Shown piece by piece: positions 51,301 to 63,967 of a stretch of 64,000 nt of DNA (its first letter is position 1; the number at the start of each line of letters is the position of its first letter). The stretch spans positions 6,760,501-6,824,500 of the forward strand of contig NC_091975.1 in the NCBI RefSeq assembly GCF_036711975.1, given 5' to 3'. A model generated the notes under the pieces. The model did no database searches and had not been told where the DNA came from. It saw nothing but the letters and a program-made list of their open reading frames with translations. Position numbers and translations under genes: made by a program. This DNA comes from Onthophagus taurus (taxonomy: Eukaryota > Arthropoda > Insecta > Coleoptera > Scarabaeidae).

Positions 51301-52118
51301 TTGAATATTATCGATGAAAATTGCAGCATCGAAAATTTTATCAAAACTTCAAATATTGTTTTCTCAAAAACGAAAAGTTATTTTTCAAAACGGGTTGGTT
51401 CATTGGAAAGAGGACACTTTTATTAACACTTTGGAAAATTTTCATACTCATATTCCAAGAACTTGATTTTATACGAATTTTTAAAACTTAATAGGCAAAA
51501 ATTGCAAAATACGAAAAATTGTCAATCATTTCAAAAATTTATTTCTCAAAAATTAAAAGCGATTTTTCAAAACGGCTTTTTGCATTAAAAAGAGGATACT
51601 TTAATTAATAATTGGTGATATTTCCACAAGAATCCTTCAAGAAATTCATTTTATAGCGAATTTTGAATATTATCGATGAAAATTGCAACATCGAAAATTT
51701 TATCAAAACTTCAAATATTATTTACTCAAAAACTAAAAGTTATTTTTCAAAACGGGTTGGTTCATTGGAAAGAGGACACTTTTATTAACACGTTGGGAAA
51801 TTTTCATACTCATATCCCAAGAAGTTGATTTTATACGAATTTTTAAAACTTAATAGGCGAAAATTGCAAAACACGAAAAATTGTCGATCATTTCAAAAAT
51901 TTATTTCTCAAAAACTGAAAGCGTTTTTTCAAAACGGCTTTTTGCATTAAAAAGAGGATGCTTTAATTAATAATTGGTGATATTTCCACAAGGGTCCTTC
52001 AAGAAATTAATTTTATAGCGAATTTTGAATATTATCGATGAAAATTCCAACATCGAAAATTTTATCAAAACTTCAAATATTGTTTTGTCAAAAACTAAGT
52101 TATTTTTCAAAATGGGTT
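48392..52118. repeat. Satellite array, 363-bp dimeric unit (block 2)
   Basis: Same family and orientation as 22470-26765. The CACAAGGATCC/TTC phrase recurs at about 48426, 48726, 49089, 49452, 49815, 50178, 50541, 50904, 51266, 51628 and 51989, so the unit is 363 drifting to 361. The first unit is shortened by about 60 bases. Variants specific to this block (CAAGAAGTTGATTTT, GGCTTGTTGCATT) show that it has evolved separately from block 1. Confidence 0.96.
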
Positions 52119-52592
52119 GAGTTGGGTTGGGTACCGGATATCCGTTCCACCACTAATAAATATAACAATGTAGCGCTGAATAACAACTAAAACTTAGAAT
52201 AGACTAGACCTAGAACGATTAAGACGATTTTTTTTAATCAATTAATTTTAATAAATTACTTTTTGCAGTTTAATCGCTGAGAATAAAAAGAGAAAGAGTT
52301 CTGTTTATAAACGAGCACCCAGAAATCGATAACCTATTACTACTTAAGTTGAAAAACCTTATCTCGTGAGCAGTTTAACCTGATTATTTTAGTTTCCATT
52401 TGATAGAATTTCAAATGTAACTAATTGCAATCACGTGCTGTTCAAGATGATTAAGAATAATGTACATTTTTATGTATTATTGCAACAATTTCAGTTTTCG
52501 AAACATTATTTCGAAATGATCGTTTCCTGATTCATATTTGATGATGGAATTATCATAAACGGAAACCAAAAACGTATCAGATCGAAAATTTT
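52119..52592. other. Right border of satellite and upstream region of the DUF1091 gene
   Basis: After the array ends, a CTAGACCTAGAAC motif (52203-52216, inverse of the one at the left border) appears. The rest is unique AT-rich DNA. Confidence 0.5.
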
Positions 52593-52600
52593 TATATAAA
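52593..52600 (+). promoter_or_regulatory. TATA box of the DUF1091 gene
   Basis: TATATAAA, 54 bases before the ATG, which leaves room for a transcription start near 52625-52630. Confidence 0.65.
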
Positions 52601-52653
52601 AGCGAGTTCCATTAAAGCAAAACTTAGATGAATCAAAAAGTGTAAAAATAAAA

Positions 52654-53322
52654 ATGTTTTTTGGAGTGATTTTAGTTGTTTTAGCTTTTATAGCTATCCC
52701 AGGGGTAAGAAAACTCTAACTATCAAAATTTTCATTAAATAAAAATAAATAAAATAAAAATTAAATAGAATTCAAACGAAATAATTGGAGTTGGAAATTT
52801 CAAAGTGACAAAATTCGAAGTGTGCGACCCATCTTACGATTACCCACTAAAAGTAATTTATAAATTTAGAAAAGATGACGCTGGAAATCAATTTTTAAGC
52901 GGGGAAGGTCATTTTAAAGTTAATTTTGGCGAAGATTCCGATGTAAATATATTTATTATCTCAAAAAAAAGAATTTTGTGTTTATTTTATTGCAGTTTAA
53001 TATTTCGATCACGATGAAACAATCCCAAAAAGATGAATACGCACGATTAGTTTCTTTATATGACGAGGATACATGCGAGGCTCTTAAAAAATTTGTGGGG
53101 CCATTCTTTCACGATATGCAAAAGGCTTCAGGAGTTAACCCGGGAACTTGCCCCGTACCAAAAGGCGATTATACAATAAAAGATTATAAGTTGGATTTTT
53201 CAAAAATCTCTTACCAAGCAATCCCCGAAGGAATTTTTCGGGTCGAACACACGATTAAAAATATTAAAACTAAGGAGGTTTTATTCTGTTTAATAATTGA
53301 AGGAGAAAATTTCAAAAAATAA
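52654..53322 (+). CDS. Small secreted DUF1091/MD-2-related lipid-recognition-like protein
   Basis: Three exons (52654-52704, 52769-52942, 52996-53322) give 183 residues. Exon 1 is almost entirely a signal peptide (MFFGVILVVLAFIAIPG). The mature part has KFEVCDPSYDYPL near its start, CEALKKFVGPFFHDM, then the signature CPVPKGDYTIKDYKLDF and a PEGIFRVEHTI strand, as in insect DUF1091 (DM8) proteins, which fold like the ML lipid-binding domain. Four cysteines (C20 of the mature part, the one before EALKKF, CPVP and LFCL) could form disulphides. The ligand is unknown; family members are implicated in lipid binding or chemosensation. A TATA box lies upstream and an AATAAA at 53349-53354. Confidence 0.82.
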
Positions 53323-54483
53323 TGTTATAAAATTAATATATTAATATAAATAAAAATTGCACCATTAAGAAAAATTAAAAATTTCATTTCTAATTTTATA
53401 ATTCGACTTTCTCTTAAGTACTGAGAAATCAAGTATTATTAAGTGAAAGTATTTACATCCTCAATTTCTCCATTCGATTTCATCATTGAAACAAAAATTC
53501 TTAATAAAAAAAAAGATAAAGAAGAAACAATAGATTTTGCAATAACATTAAGATTAAAACGAAACAACACAGTGAAAGAGATCGTTCGATAGCCATTTTT
53601 AATACAACGTGTTGAAATAACCCCGAGTACCAGAAGTTATCGGCTTCGACCTGTCAGTGTTAACAACACGCGACCGCTTATCTCAATAAGACGTGTGTGT
53701 ATGTTTTATACACAAGAAAACTGGGATGAGGTGTGACCTCAGATAATAAAAAAAAATCGAAGGTGAGGTAATAAATTAATACTAAAAAATTTTTTAAAAA
53801 TCACTCCGATTTATACTCATCAATAACATTCAATGAGACTTTTTGAATCGAGATTCCACCCGTTTTTCTTCTGTAAAAGACATGTTGCGCGAATTCCTAT
53901 GTAATTCGTTAATAAATCTCTTAAAGACGCGGTCGTTTTTCATTTCGTACGGAAGATGGATTCATTCTTTTTTTTTTTTTTTCGCGAACGTCAGTCGTTG
54001 GTACAACCGGAATTATCGTAATGTTGAAATAGCTCTGGAGGTTTGTCTGTTGCCTGCCGTTAGCTGAAGGAAAATTACGGTCGGGAGACCAATTAGGGGT
54101 AATTTAACCGGTAGGAACAAACAAATTTACCAGGAGAGATAAACAACAGGGACCCACGCAATTAACGTAAAGTGGACGAATACAACAGTTTTTACATTTT
54201 TTTTTATAATTTAGTTTTCATGTACTGAGTGGAAAATATAATTTCAAAAACCATTTTTAATTTAAATGCCACAGAAATGGGGTATCCAGAAGTCTTCCTG
54301 CACGTCTTTAATTGTTATGTAAAATTTGTGAAATTTGTAAAATTTGTGAAATTTGTTAAATTTTGTCAGATACAATCATACCACCCCTTCCGCCTTCTAA
54401 ATGTAATAATAATAATGTTTATTCACGTAAGTAATACAGTATTACAGTGAAAAGTCAATAGCAAATACAAAAATAAATATGTA
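53323..54483. other. Intergenic DNA without a recognised gene
   Basis: A 9-base tandem repeat (AAATTTGTG/A, about 54322-54365) and a T-run near 53966 are the only distinct features. An AATAAA at 53349 probably ends the preceding gene. Confidence 0.5.
54322..54365. repeat. Short tandem repeat, 9-bp unit
   Basis: About five copies of AAATTTGTG with slight variation. Confidence 0.8.
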
Positions 54484-57400
54484 CAGGGTGTCCCGCTAAG
54501 CGTACGGAGCGGCTGTATCTCAACAACGGTAATGCCTAGAGGTTTGGGAAAAAAATCCTTATAAGCAAAGTGGCCAAGAGAAATACCTGGAAATTATTTT
54601 GAAGTTCGTAATTCGACCGCTAGGGGGGCGTAACTGCCATAGAGAAACATAAAATTCCCGCTATCTCAGAAAGTTAGACGATGAGCTATAACTTTGACAA
54701 CGCTTTTGTTTTGCGATATTTCTCAATTTGTCGTAATAAGGGAGGGGGAGGCCAATGCGTTTTCAAATGTTTACATTTTAATATCTCCTGGACCATTCAA
54801 CCAATTTGAATATTTTTGGTCTCGTTTGAAAGAGCATTTTATTTGTTGGTTTAAAATAAATAAGCTAGAGGGCGTTATCTGCAGCGATGACATATTTTTG
54901 TGATTTTTGAAAAAAAGTTAAATGGAACGGTACTATTTACTTCACAGATCCTTAGTCACCATAAAATTTGCTAAATATTAGTGAAAACCGCATCTCGATA
55001 TCGCCATCCGTTCTCGAATTATAGAAGAAAATGTTAAAAATTCGTATACCTCAATCTGATCACATTATCTTAACAAACAAATCACAGAGCATAAAAATTT
55101 ATTACGTAGAGCCTTCCTTCACACTTTATCCAAAGGTTCCTTCTACTGGTTCAAAACCATTTTTGAAGCGTGTTTAAAGATCAACGGACCAACGAAACAT
55201 CAACTATAACAATAAAACAAAATAAACCATAACACTCAACTTTTAGCTAAAAATAGCTCATAAATGTTCAAAATGTTTTCCATCATTCTCGATGCATTTA
55301 TTTGCTCTAGTTTCGGTGGAAAAAACTGCTGCTTGAATATCAGCCTTGGACAAATTTCTAATGGAACTTTGTATTCTCTCCATCATATTTTCCTTGGTTG
55401 TTGGTTCTTCTTGAAAAACTAGGTCTTTTAATCAACCCCATAGATGAAAATCCAAACAAGTTAGATCCGGGGAACGCGCCGGCCAAGGAGATAGACTGCC
55501 CCTTCCAATAACACGATTCGGATACAGTTCATCTAAATGCTGACGTACGTTTCGGTCATAGTGCGCCGGACAACCATCAAGCTGAAACCACATGTTCCTT
55601 CTTGTTTCCAAGGAGACGTTTTCTAAAAGGGGTGGAAGGAAAACGTTCAAAAATTCCAAAAATCGTTCTCCGTTAAGTGTTGCGTCAAAAAAATGTGTGC
55701 CTATAAGTTTTCCTTCCACAATTCCGCACCATACATTCAAACTCCAGCAATTTTGATGCTCTATCTGCCGCATCCAATGTGGATTTTGCTCCGACCAATA
55801 ATGCATGTTATGCAAATTTACACCACCTGCGCTATTGAAAGATCCGTCCATAGTATTTCTGATAAAAAAAATTTCATTTTCACGAATTATACTTAACAGC
55901 CAATGACAATAATTAAGTCTGTTATCATAATCGGCTTCTTTTAAGGCCTGATGTAAAATAATATGGTAGGGATGCATATTATTCTCTTGAAGAATCTTAT
56001 GCACAGTTGTTTTTGGGATTCCCAGGTCGTCGGAAATTTTTCTCGTGCTCAATGTGGGGTCGAATTGTACGTAGGCCAAAACATTAATAATATTTTCCTC
56101 GATGCATGCGAGTTCTTATAGGTGCTTGAATAGGTTGCACATTACCAGTTTCCCGTAATCGCCTAGCCAATCTTGAAAACACGTCTCGTGAAAAATGTCT
56201 TCTTTGTAGAGTATTGCATATTCGCGCGATGCAATTACAGCATTTTCCAAACATTGAAAATAAATACGTAACATATCATACGCTTCTACGTTAGTAAAAG
56301 ACATGATTGTAAAACAAAATAATTGTAACCGACAATTACTATTTGAATTAAGTTTTGACAGTTGTCAAAGCGCAATGTTTTCAACTAGTTACCATAGTTA
56401 CCATGGCTATGTGCTTTGTTTTTCTCGATAAGCTGCTTAAGTCTCGGCCCTGGACACGTTTCTACTGGTATTTAGTGTTTTGTCATATTTTCCCTGGTTA
56501 TTGGTTTTTCTTGAAAAGTCAGGTCGTTTAGTCTACCCAATAGATAAAGGGGTGAAAGCAATGTGGGTTTTGCTCGAATCAAGAATGCATATTATGCAAG
56601 TTTACATCAGCTTGTGGACAGATGCTTCATGCAACCATAGCATTTGTGATAAAAGGTTTGGATTTGCCCAAATCATATTTAAAAGTCAATGGTAATAGTT
56701 CAGTGTGTTATCATAATCGGTATCTGTTAAGGCCTGATATAAAACAACGTGGTGGAGATATTATTCTCTTGAGAAATCTTGTGGATAATTGTTTTCGGAG
56801 TTCTCAGATTATGAGGGATCACATTGCGCACCAATGTGATTTACGAATTCATAGAGATGTCTGAATGGGCTACACGTTGCCAGTTTTCCGTAATCGCTAA
56901 GTCAATCTTAAAAACACTTCTAGAGAAAAATGTCTTTCTTTGTCGTAATTGCATTGCACATTTTTGCCATGAAGTTGCATCGTATTCGAAACATTGAAAA
57001 TAAATCATCATACGCTTCTGCGTTGGTAAATGACATGTTTACAGTTACCATGGTTATGTGATTTGTTTTCATCGATGAGGTCACTGGATCCGATTGATGG
57101 CACTCGAGTTTTTACCATTTTCTTCTATAATTCGAGAACGGATGGCGATATCGAGATGCGGGTTTCACTAAAATTTAGCAAATTTTAAGGTGACTAAGAA
57201 TCTGTGAAGTAAATACTATCGTTCCATTTAACTTTTCTTCAAAAATCACAAAAATATGTAATCGCTGCGGATAACGCCCTCTAGCTTATTTGTTTTAAAG
57301 CAAACGGTCTTATTGAAAATATCTTTAAAAAGAGCATAAGATGCTCTTTCAAACAACATCAAAAATATTCAAATCGGTTGAATGGTCCAGGAGATATTAA

Positions 57401-57723
57401 AATGTAAACATATGAAAACGCATTGGCCTCCCCCTCCCTTATTATGACAGATTGAGAAATATCGCAAAACAAAAGCGATGCGGTATTATCCAAGCTACTA
57501 AATGATGTTGTCAAAATTATAGCTCATCGTTTAAGTTTCTGAGATAGCGGCAATTTTATGTTTCTCAATGGCAGTTACGCCCCCTAGCGGTCGAATTACG
57601 AACTTCAAAATAATTTCCAGCTATTTCTCTTGGTCACTTTGCTTATACAGATTTTTTTCCCAAACCTCTAGGCCTTACCGTTGTCGAGATACAGCCGCTC
57701 CGTACGCTTAACGGAACACTCTG
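54484..57723. mobile_element. Mariner-like element with near-complete broken transposase
   Basis: Ends CAGGGTGTCCCGCTAAGCGT and inverse, TA at 54482-54483 and 57724-57725. The inverted arms run about 550-600 bases each (to about 55050 and from about 57110). Inside, a minus-strand transposase occupies 55250-56304, and a second, more decayed stretch of the same transposase lies at about 56490-57050. Confidence 0.9.
55250..56304 (-). pseudogene. Mariner-like (IS630/Tc1 group) transposase pseudogene
   Basis: The N-terminus (56304-56116) has an MSFTNVEAYDMLRIYF segment and a helix-turn-helix region; a frameshift leads into the 56079-55432 frame with ISDDLGIPKTTVHKILQ (second helix-turn-helix), MDGSFNSAGGVN (first catalytic Asp), MWFQLDGCPAHYDRNVRQHL (second Asp) and WPARSPDLTCLDFHLWG (third Asp). 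There are about 36 residues between the second and third Asp. An in-frame TGA (55434-55432) interrupts it just after HLWG, and the C-terminus continues to about 55252 (KDLVFQEEPTTKENMMERI). At least one frameshift and one stop make it inactive. Confidence 0.85.
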
Positions 57724-58445
57724 TATAGTAATAAAAAAATTACTTTGTTACTCTACAAATTAATCCTGCATATAATCAGACCATACATACTAAGCTTTCT
57801 TGACCAGATTTGACTTCACACATTTTTTGAAGTGTCATCGTTCCATAGTTTTGACTTTTTCTGTCAACTTGTTGAAAAATTTAACTCCCCAGAAAACAGG
57901 ATATCTTTTAGTTGCTTCTATCCTATGTAACGGTAATCTCAGTTCATCTTAACTTCATGTAGTTAAAAAGTTACTAGAAAAATTTATCAAGAAAGCCACA
58001 AAGGCAATAACAATTTTCTTCCTAAATGGATAGCGGAAGACAATTCCAAAAGAAAACAAAATCCTCAACATAGAACATGACGAAAAAGTCGGAGTTGTGA
58101 GCTTCGCGAAAGATCCTGCGATGGAGGCCTAGTACTTCATCACAAAAGTTGTAGAATACCTAAAAAACATGGTCCTCAAATCGAAGATGAAAGTTGAAAA
58201 TGATAGTCCACTTAAAATTAATATCTGAAAAAGCGGCGAGGATACAAAACGTGATATCCAGATTGATTGGAGCACCGATTAACCTTCTAGCCTGGGAGAG
58301 AGCAAAGTATTGGGAGAATAAAGAAACTATTAAGACCGAATTTGCAGAAATACTCGAGTTGGGCTACACATTCTTGCATTGCGTGAGATTAGGAGATACC
58401 ACAAAGTAAGGAATCAAAAAAAGTAAAAGAACTAAAAATAACATA
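57724..58445. other. Unique DNA with a possible retroelement scrap
   Basis: A frame at 58194-58409 contains SEKAARIQNVISRLIGAP, which vaguely recalls the region after the reverse transcriptase in Jockey/R1-like elements. Too weak to call. Confidence 0.25.
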
Positions 58446-60179
58446 CAGGGTGTCTCAGCGAGACCGGTCATTAGACGTTTCTGGGGTTCTGGCCAAACAA
58501 AAAATTTGAGATTGCAGACTTAAGTATTATCAATTACGTTCTCTGCATCTAAAATATTTTCAGATTTCTAGCACTTCCGGTTATACCGGAAGTCGCCACC
58601 TACTTTATTTTTTTAAATAGAACACTCTGTATATTTTTACATATTTGGATTTGTCTGTTTTGAAGGTTTATAAATAACTTTACTTTTTGCAATTTGAAAG
58701 AGCAATTCTCGAGTTATTCGAATTTTTCTAGAAAAATTTGCTCCAGCGGACATTTGTTCAAAAAATCATAGAACACTCAATTTTTGAGATATCAATTTAG
58801 GATTCAGAACATGCTTAAACAACATGATGGAGTATGTTTTGGTGCCGAGAACGGCTGTCTAGATCGTTTGGTCACTTTACTATGATACGTTAACTTTTCG
58901 AAATTTGGAAGCACCATAACTTAACTTAGTGTGCCATGGAAAATAAATGTTTAATGACTTATTGATAAACGTCAAAGTCTAATTTAGGTTGTTTGATGCT
59001 TGTGAGTCTAAAACCAGTTAAAATGGATATTAATAACGTAAATAATGTTTATACAAATGAAGAAATCCATAATTTATTTTTTGTGCACGAAAAGTGCAAA
59101 GTTCTTAGTAGAACTTGCAGAATGTTTAATGAAAATTATCCACATTTATCTCCGATGACAAAAGGTAAATTTAGAGGAATAGAAGCAAATTTTTTGCATT
59201 TTGGACGAATTAATCACGTGTTAAACTGACCAAAAAATGTAGTAGATAATGCAACGGTAGAGGTGAATACCTTGGCTTATTTCGAGCCCAGTCCCAACAC
59301 CTCAATTCGAGTTGCCAAAGAAGACCTGGGGATCATACTACGAACTTTGTCGAGCTTTTCATGCAAAAAAAAAAATTAAGAATTTCTTGATTTGTGTAAA
59401 TATTACTTTCGTTATTGTTATCGATTTTAACTCGTTTCAGTACTAATATTAAGGGATATAACAGATAATTATTAGCTCACATGCATCAAGTGACGTAAAC
59501 AAATGAGTCTTTGACAAGAACTCATTGAGAAGACTTGTTTTTCATGGCACACTAGGCTAAATATCCATATGATATGTGTGCATTTTTCAAAAAACCCTAA
59601 TTATCTCCCAAACTATTAATATTAGGTATGGGCCATATGGGATATAAAAGATGTAGAATGAGACACTGAAGACGACTAAAAAATAAAATATGGGGGGTGC
59701 CATTTAAAAAAATGAAGTTATGGTACTTCCAAATTTTGAAAAGTTAACGTGCCATAGTAAAGTGATCAAACGTTCTAGATCGCAGCTCTCGGCACCAAAA
59801 CATACTCCATCATGTTGCTTAAGCATGTTCTCAATCCTAAATTGATATCCCAAAAATTGAGTGTTTTCTGATTTTTTGAACAAATGTCTGCTGGAGCAGA
59901 TTTTTCTAGAAAAATTCGAATAACTCGAGAACGACCGAATCAAATTGCAAAAAGTTAAGTTATTTATAAACCTTGAAAACAAACAAATCCAAATATGTAA
60001 AAATATACAGGATGTTCCATTTAAAAAAATAAAGTTGGTGGCGACTTCTGGTACAACCGGAAGTGCAAGAAATCTGAAAATATTTTAGACGAAGAGATCG
60101 TAATCGATAATACTTAAGTCTGAATTCTCAAATTTTTATTTTCGCCAGAACCCCAGAAACGTCTCGCTGAGACACCCTG
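58446..60179. mobile_element. TA-flanked mariner-like element with about 480-bp TIRs
   Basis: Ends CAGGGTGTCTCAGCGAGACC and inverse, TA at 58444-58445 and 60180-60181. The arms (58446-58920, 59700-60179) are inverted copies, including an ACTTCCGGT motif. The single-copy centre has a 78-codon + strand frame (58993-59229) with YTNEEIHNLFFVHEKCKVLS, like the N-terminal region of mariner-like transposases. The rest of the transposase is missing. Confidence 0.88.
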
Positions 60180-60181
60180 TA

Positions 60182-61499
60182 TTTACTTTAAATCCTAGCT
60201 GTATGTTACACCAATGCGAAAAAATGAGAGGGAGTTTTGAAAGAGAATCTGAAGCTACTAAATAATCCCACAGAATGTCCAAAATATCAATAATTTTGTT
60301 TCCTCGTCACCATCTTCAGGTGCCATCGGCAACCTAAGGTGAGTAACGCATTTTCTCCTCCTCAGCGCCAAAAAAAAAGGTTGGGTTAGAAATAGGCATA
60401 TTATGAAAAACTGTTCTAACTATCACACCCCAAGATGGACTAGCGAGGACGTCTTAGATAAACTTGATATTTGTATTAGAATACAATTATTTAAAAATAA
60501 ATATATATATTCCCAAGTTCTTAGACTATATTTAAAATAATCCAGAAACAAGGTTACATAACAAGATAATCTTCCTACTTAAAAAAAATGGATGCGATTC
60601 TATTGATACAATAATAATTAAAAAAATTATAAGTATGTTGAGAATCTTAACGAAAAGAAGAAGAATAAGACATCATCTCTGAAATTATTGTTATAATTCA
60701 TCCTCACCGGGGTTAGCATTCCCAGGGCGAAGTGGCTCGTAATTTGTAATGCACAATGTCTCGGGGTTTCGGACCGAGACCGCAGGCCATAATTCATGGC
60801 GCCACCACGCGGCGAGGGGCCGCGACATTTCGACCGCGCGGCTTTGGTATTTATGTGTATATCCATCTGATTTCTTTCTCCGTCTATTTCTTTTACAATT
60901 ACCGATAGACTCCTTTTTTTAACCACAAATTATAATTAATAAAAATTTGTACCCAAGAGAAATGACAATCAAAAAAAAAATCAAAACCCACCATTTCTAA
61001 CGATCATTATTTTTTTTATTCTTTACGTATTAACACTCAACGACCTCTATGACAGAAAGTTACGAACACACGTTTTTTATCAGTAGTTGTACTCACGCAA
61101 ACATAGATGGTACTCAAAGTTATCTTTTTAAAGAGTTGCTAAAATATAATACAAAGATTACAAACACGTGTCTGATTAAAAACGATTACGAAAATAACAA
61201 AAATGAATCGAAAGTAATATTGAAGAATACTAAAGAAACAAAGAAAACGGCTTCAATATAAAAGTTAATCAAGTTTTCGTGTATACACGGGCCATTACCT
61301 CTGCAGGTGGAAGAGAACCTTTATTGTTTACGTTAAGGGATTTATTATCCGCGGGGTCCGACCAAAAGATTATTGAAACGACCGCAACGATTATATTTTT
61401 ATTACCAAAGGGAGTTGTTTATTACCACCCCGTGTAAAAATAAAACCGCCCATGACGAATAAAAAAAAAATGATGGATCACAGAAAACTAAAGAAATCT
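60182..61499. other. Gene-free region with a GC-rich block
   Basis: 60690-60860 is clearly richer in G+C and CpG than its surroundings (CGCGGCGAGGGGCCGCGA, GACCGCGCGG). 61300-61460 has a second less AT-rich stretch. No exon was recognised; the minus-strand frame 60926-60627 is low-complexity and not convincing. These could be conserved regulatory elements. Confidence 0.4.
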
Positions 61500-61539
61500 T
61501 CAGACCTTTTCATTTCGCTAGGGTTGTACTTCACGACTA

Positions 61540-61863
61540 CTCAGGCTGAAAGAAGTGCTACAAACAGCAGCTAATCTGATCATCGAATCCAAAAAAGTTG
61601 GCAGAAAAGTTGTAATCTGCACTAATAGCAGGCCTAGGTGTCTTTGGAAAGAAAACTCTGATCGGAAGAGATCAACACAGTTCCTGAGAAAATCAAAAAG
61701 TGACTTGAGGCTCCTCACCTACTTTCTGACCAGACACTGCAGGTTACGTAAGTATATGTTCTGCATGAAGCTGACCAACACACCCCTTTGTAGAGTATGT
61801 GAAATGGAAGACGAGGTGGTAAATCATGTTTGCGATTGTCCCAACCTCGCGTACTTAAGTTAA
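61540..61863 (+). pseudogene. Fragment of a non-LTR retrotransposon C-terminus
   Basis: The frame 61555-61863 ends with RLLTYFLTRHCRLRKYMFCM, then NTPLCRVCEMEDEVVNHVCDCPNL, the Cys/His cluster that follows the RNase H region in Jockey/R1-like elements of insects. The upstream part of the element is absent. Confidence 0.75.
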
Positions 61864-62462
61864 TCCATTTTTGGCATAAAGAACATACCCTTCTGTTCTA
61901 TATTAAGGTTCATTAAAACCTTGGGCTTGTTTTCTGATCCTTAAATGAACTGTAAGTTGCAATGATATACAAAGGACCCGCTGGGGCTTAAGTGTTGTGA
62001 AGGAATTCACCTCTACATGAAACTACGTACATACAATTATAACCAAGAAGAACAGGTGATTGGTTGTGCCAATAAAAAAATTAAATTGACGATTAAACTG
62101 GGACCCAATAACGTTTATCAGGTTGACACATCTATGTTGGTAGTTAATAATATCCGAAAATTTAATTACGGGGTCCCGGCCGATTCTGATACCATCTATG
62201 GGTACGATGTTTAATTACATGTCGCGAGAACGCGCCAACGAAAAACGAACGCCTCTTCTTCGCCGAGTTCGGGTTTTATATAAACGCGGATTACATTGGT
62301 TAACCAACAGAGAGCGTTCGCGATTATCGTGTTTTTGAGTTTAATTAAAAGCACTCCAGACCAATTAGTATAAGTCATTTATTAGTATTAATTGGTATCA
62401 ATTAATACATATCTAACTTAAAAGGTTAAAATTCAACATTTTCTTTAAAACCACCAATATCA
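61864..62462. other. No gene recognised
   Basis: A 65-codon frame (62017-62214) has no recognised relatives and lacks a supporting context. Confidence 0.4.
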
Positions 62463-62609
62463 TTTTTGTTAATTAATTATTGTACCCGACGTCATCATTG
62501 CAAGTATGCAACCAATATCGCAAATCGCGTATTGCAATACGCATACTGTGATATTGGTTGCATACTTGCAATAATGACGTAATTAATGATGTAATTAATT
62601 AACACAGTG
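62463..62609. mobile_element. Second copy of the hairpin MITE
   Basis: Shares CATTGCAAGTATGCAACCAA and its inverse with the copy at 16091-16227. The right end AATTAACACAGTG is followed by TA (62610-62611). The left CACTG terminus is lost. The loop is longer and contains its own small palindrome (CGTATTGCAATACG). Confidence 0.85.
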
Positions 62610-62611
62610 TA

Positions 62612-63959
62612 TGTTAATTATGTATGTTGCTAGAAAAAAAGTAACGCAAACACCACGTCACAAGTATAACTGACGTGGTGTGATAACGATTCGTTATCAA
62701 AAAATTAATATTTATTACATATTTGTATAAATAGAGTCGAAATCTTCCACCAAACTTATTTTAATTTATCTCTAAGATTGTTTATTTTATAATCTAAAGA
62801 AGAAAGACACGAACTTATCGTTATCGCCAGAATAAATCGGAATGAATACGTCGACTGGAAGAACTCTTCTCAAAAGAAGGTCAAAGGTTGAAACGATCTC
62901 GTGGTGGTTCTATAAACCCCTGGGTCGCCGGATAAGCAACAACCATTGTGATTGGATTACCATTCTTGATATAAAACCGCTGAGATAATTGCTAATTGGT
63001 CCAATGGATGAGATTGCAAAAAAATTTCACCACAAAGAACGAAAGAAAATAAATATAGAAAAAACCAGATGTTAAACCATAAACTTTCATTGCAAATCTC
63101 GAAAACAAAAAATGAAAATAAATCAAGCCAACCTGAATTATGATTAATCCCTCACGACCACAAAAAAAAAATTAAAAATCGAATAAAACGACGATGTGGG
63201 CGGCTGTCTTCATTTAGGGACTTTTGGATTGGAAGATTTTGGGTTGGTTCTTTCCCTTCATCTGTCGGTCCATCCGCCAGATGTGCGCTCATTATAACCC
63301 AATCTGTCTTCCACGTCTTCGTTGGCCGAGTCTCAGTCGACTCGCAGAAAGAAAAGGGAAAAGAAGCAAAAAAAAATGGAAAACCTCTTAAAGTCGAGTT
63401 AGTGACATCGCTGACAGCGGAATTCGGAGATCCAATCTTCGCCGTGCGTACCACCAAGTAGAGGACTGTTTCTTCGGTCCTCTCCGAGTCTTCTTCTCTT
63501 CGAGATGGCACGAGATTAACATAATTGATGCGGCGGTGGACGAGAAGAACTCTCTTCTCTTCGTCGTCTCAACGTTTTCGTGTCAGCCCAGGAAGAAATC
63601 CAACTGGATTTTTATTGTCAAGTTGCAACTTTGTAAAAGGAGTTTCAAAATTAACACTCTACTTTCGTTTAACTAAACATTTACGAAATTAATCAATCAG
63701 CAGAAAAAGTCCCATAAAGTATTTACTGCTTCCACAATGTTCCAAGTCGTCTATCTACCCCACGAAAATCGGTAGTTTGTGGCAAGAAATATTTCGCGGT
63801 AACAAATTAAAGATGATACATAATTGAAAATTGTGTAGTTTTGTATTGAAAAGGTATGGATGTAGCGACTCGGTCGCGAGCAACCTTGGTTTAAGCATGA
63901 CATACACCCAAGAAAATTGTGTAATTTTGTATCGATATGGCATTAAGGTCCGCAAATGA
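62612..63959. other. Possible promoter or 5' UTR region, no gene recognised
   Basis: 63170-63600 is less AT-rich and rich in TCTTC/GAAGA tracts, with an insect-initiator-like TCAGTC near 63333. It could be the start of a gene off the right edge. The minus-strand frame 63511-63152 is biased in composition and not recognised. Two near-copies of AAATTGTGTA[G/A]TTTTGTAT lie at about 63825-63850 and 63914-63935. Confidence 0.3.
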
Positions 63960-63967
63960 ATAACGGA

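Noticed and set aside
52978-53037. Starting the last DUF1091 exon upstream, at the beginning of the open frame (52978)
   Set aside because: The stretch before 52996 is the pyrimidine-rich end of an intron with a good TTATTGCAG acceptor; the exon begins at 52996 in phase with the previous exon.
60627-60926. A 99-codon minus-strand frame over the GC-rich block
   Set aside because: Composition follows the GC-rich block; no domain, signal peptide or splice support.
63152-63511. A 119-codon minus-strand frame near the right edge
   Set aside because: Biased composition and no recognisable family; the + strand looks more like promoter or leader sequence.
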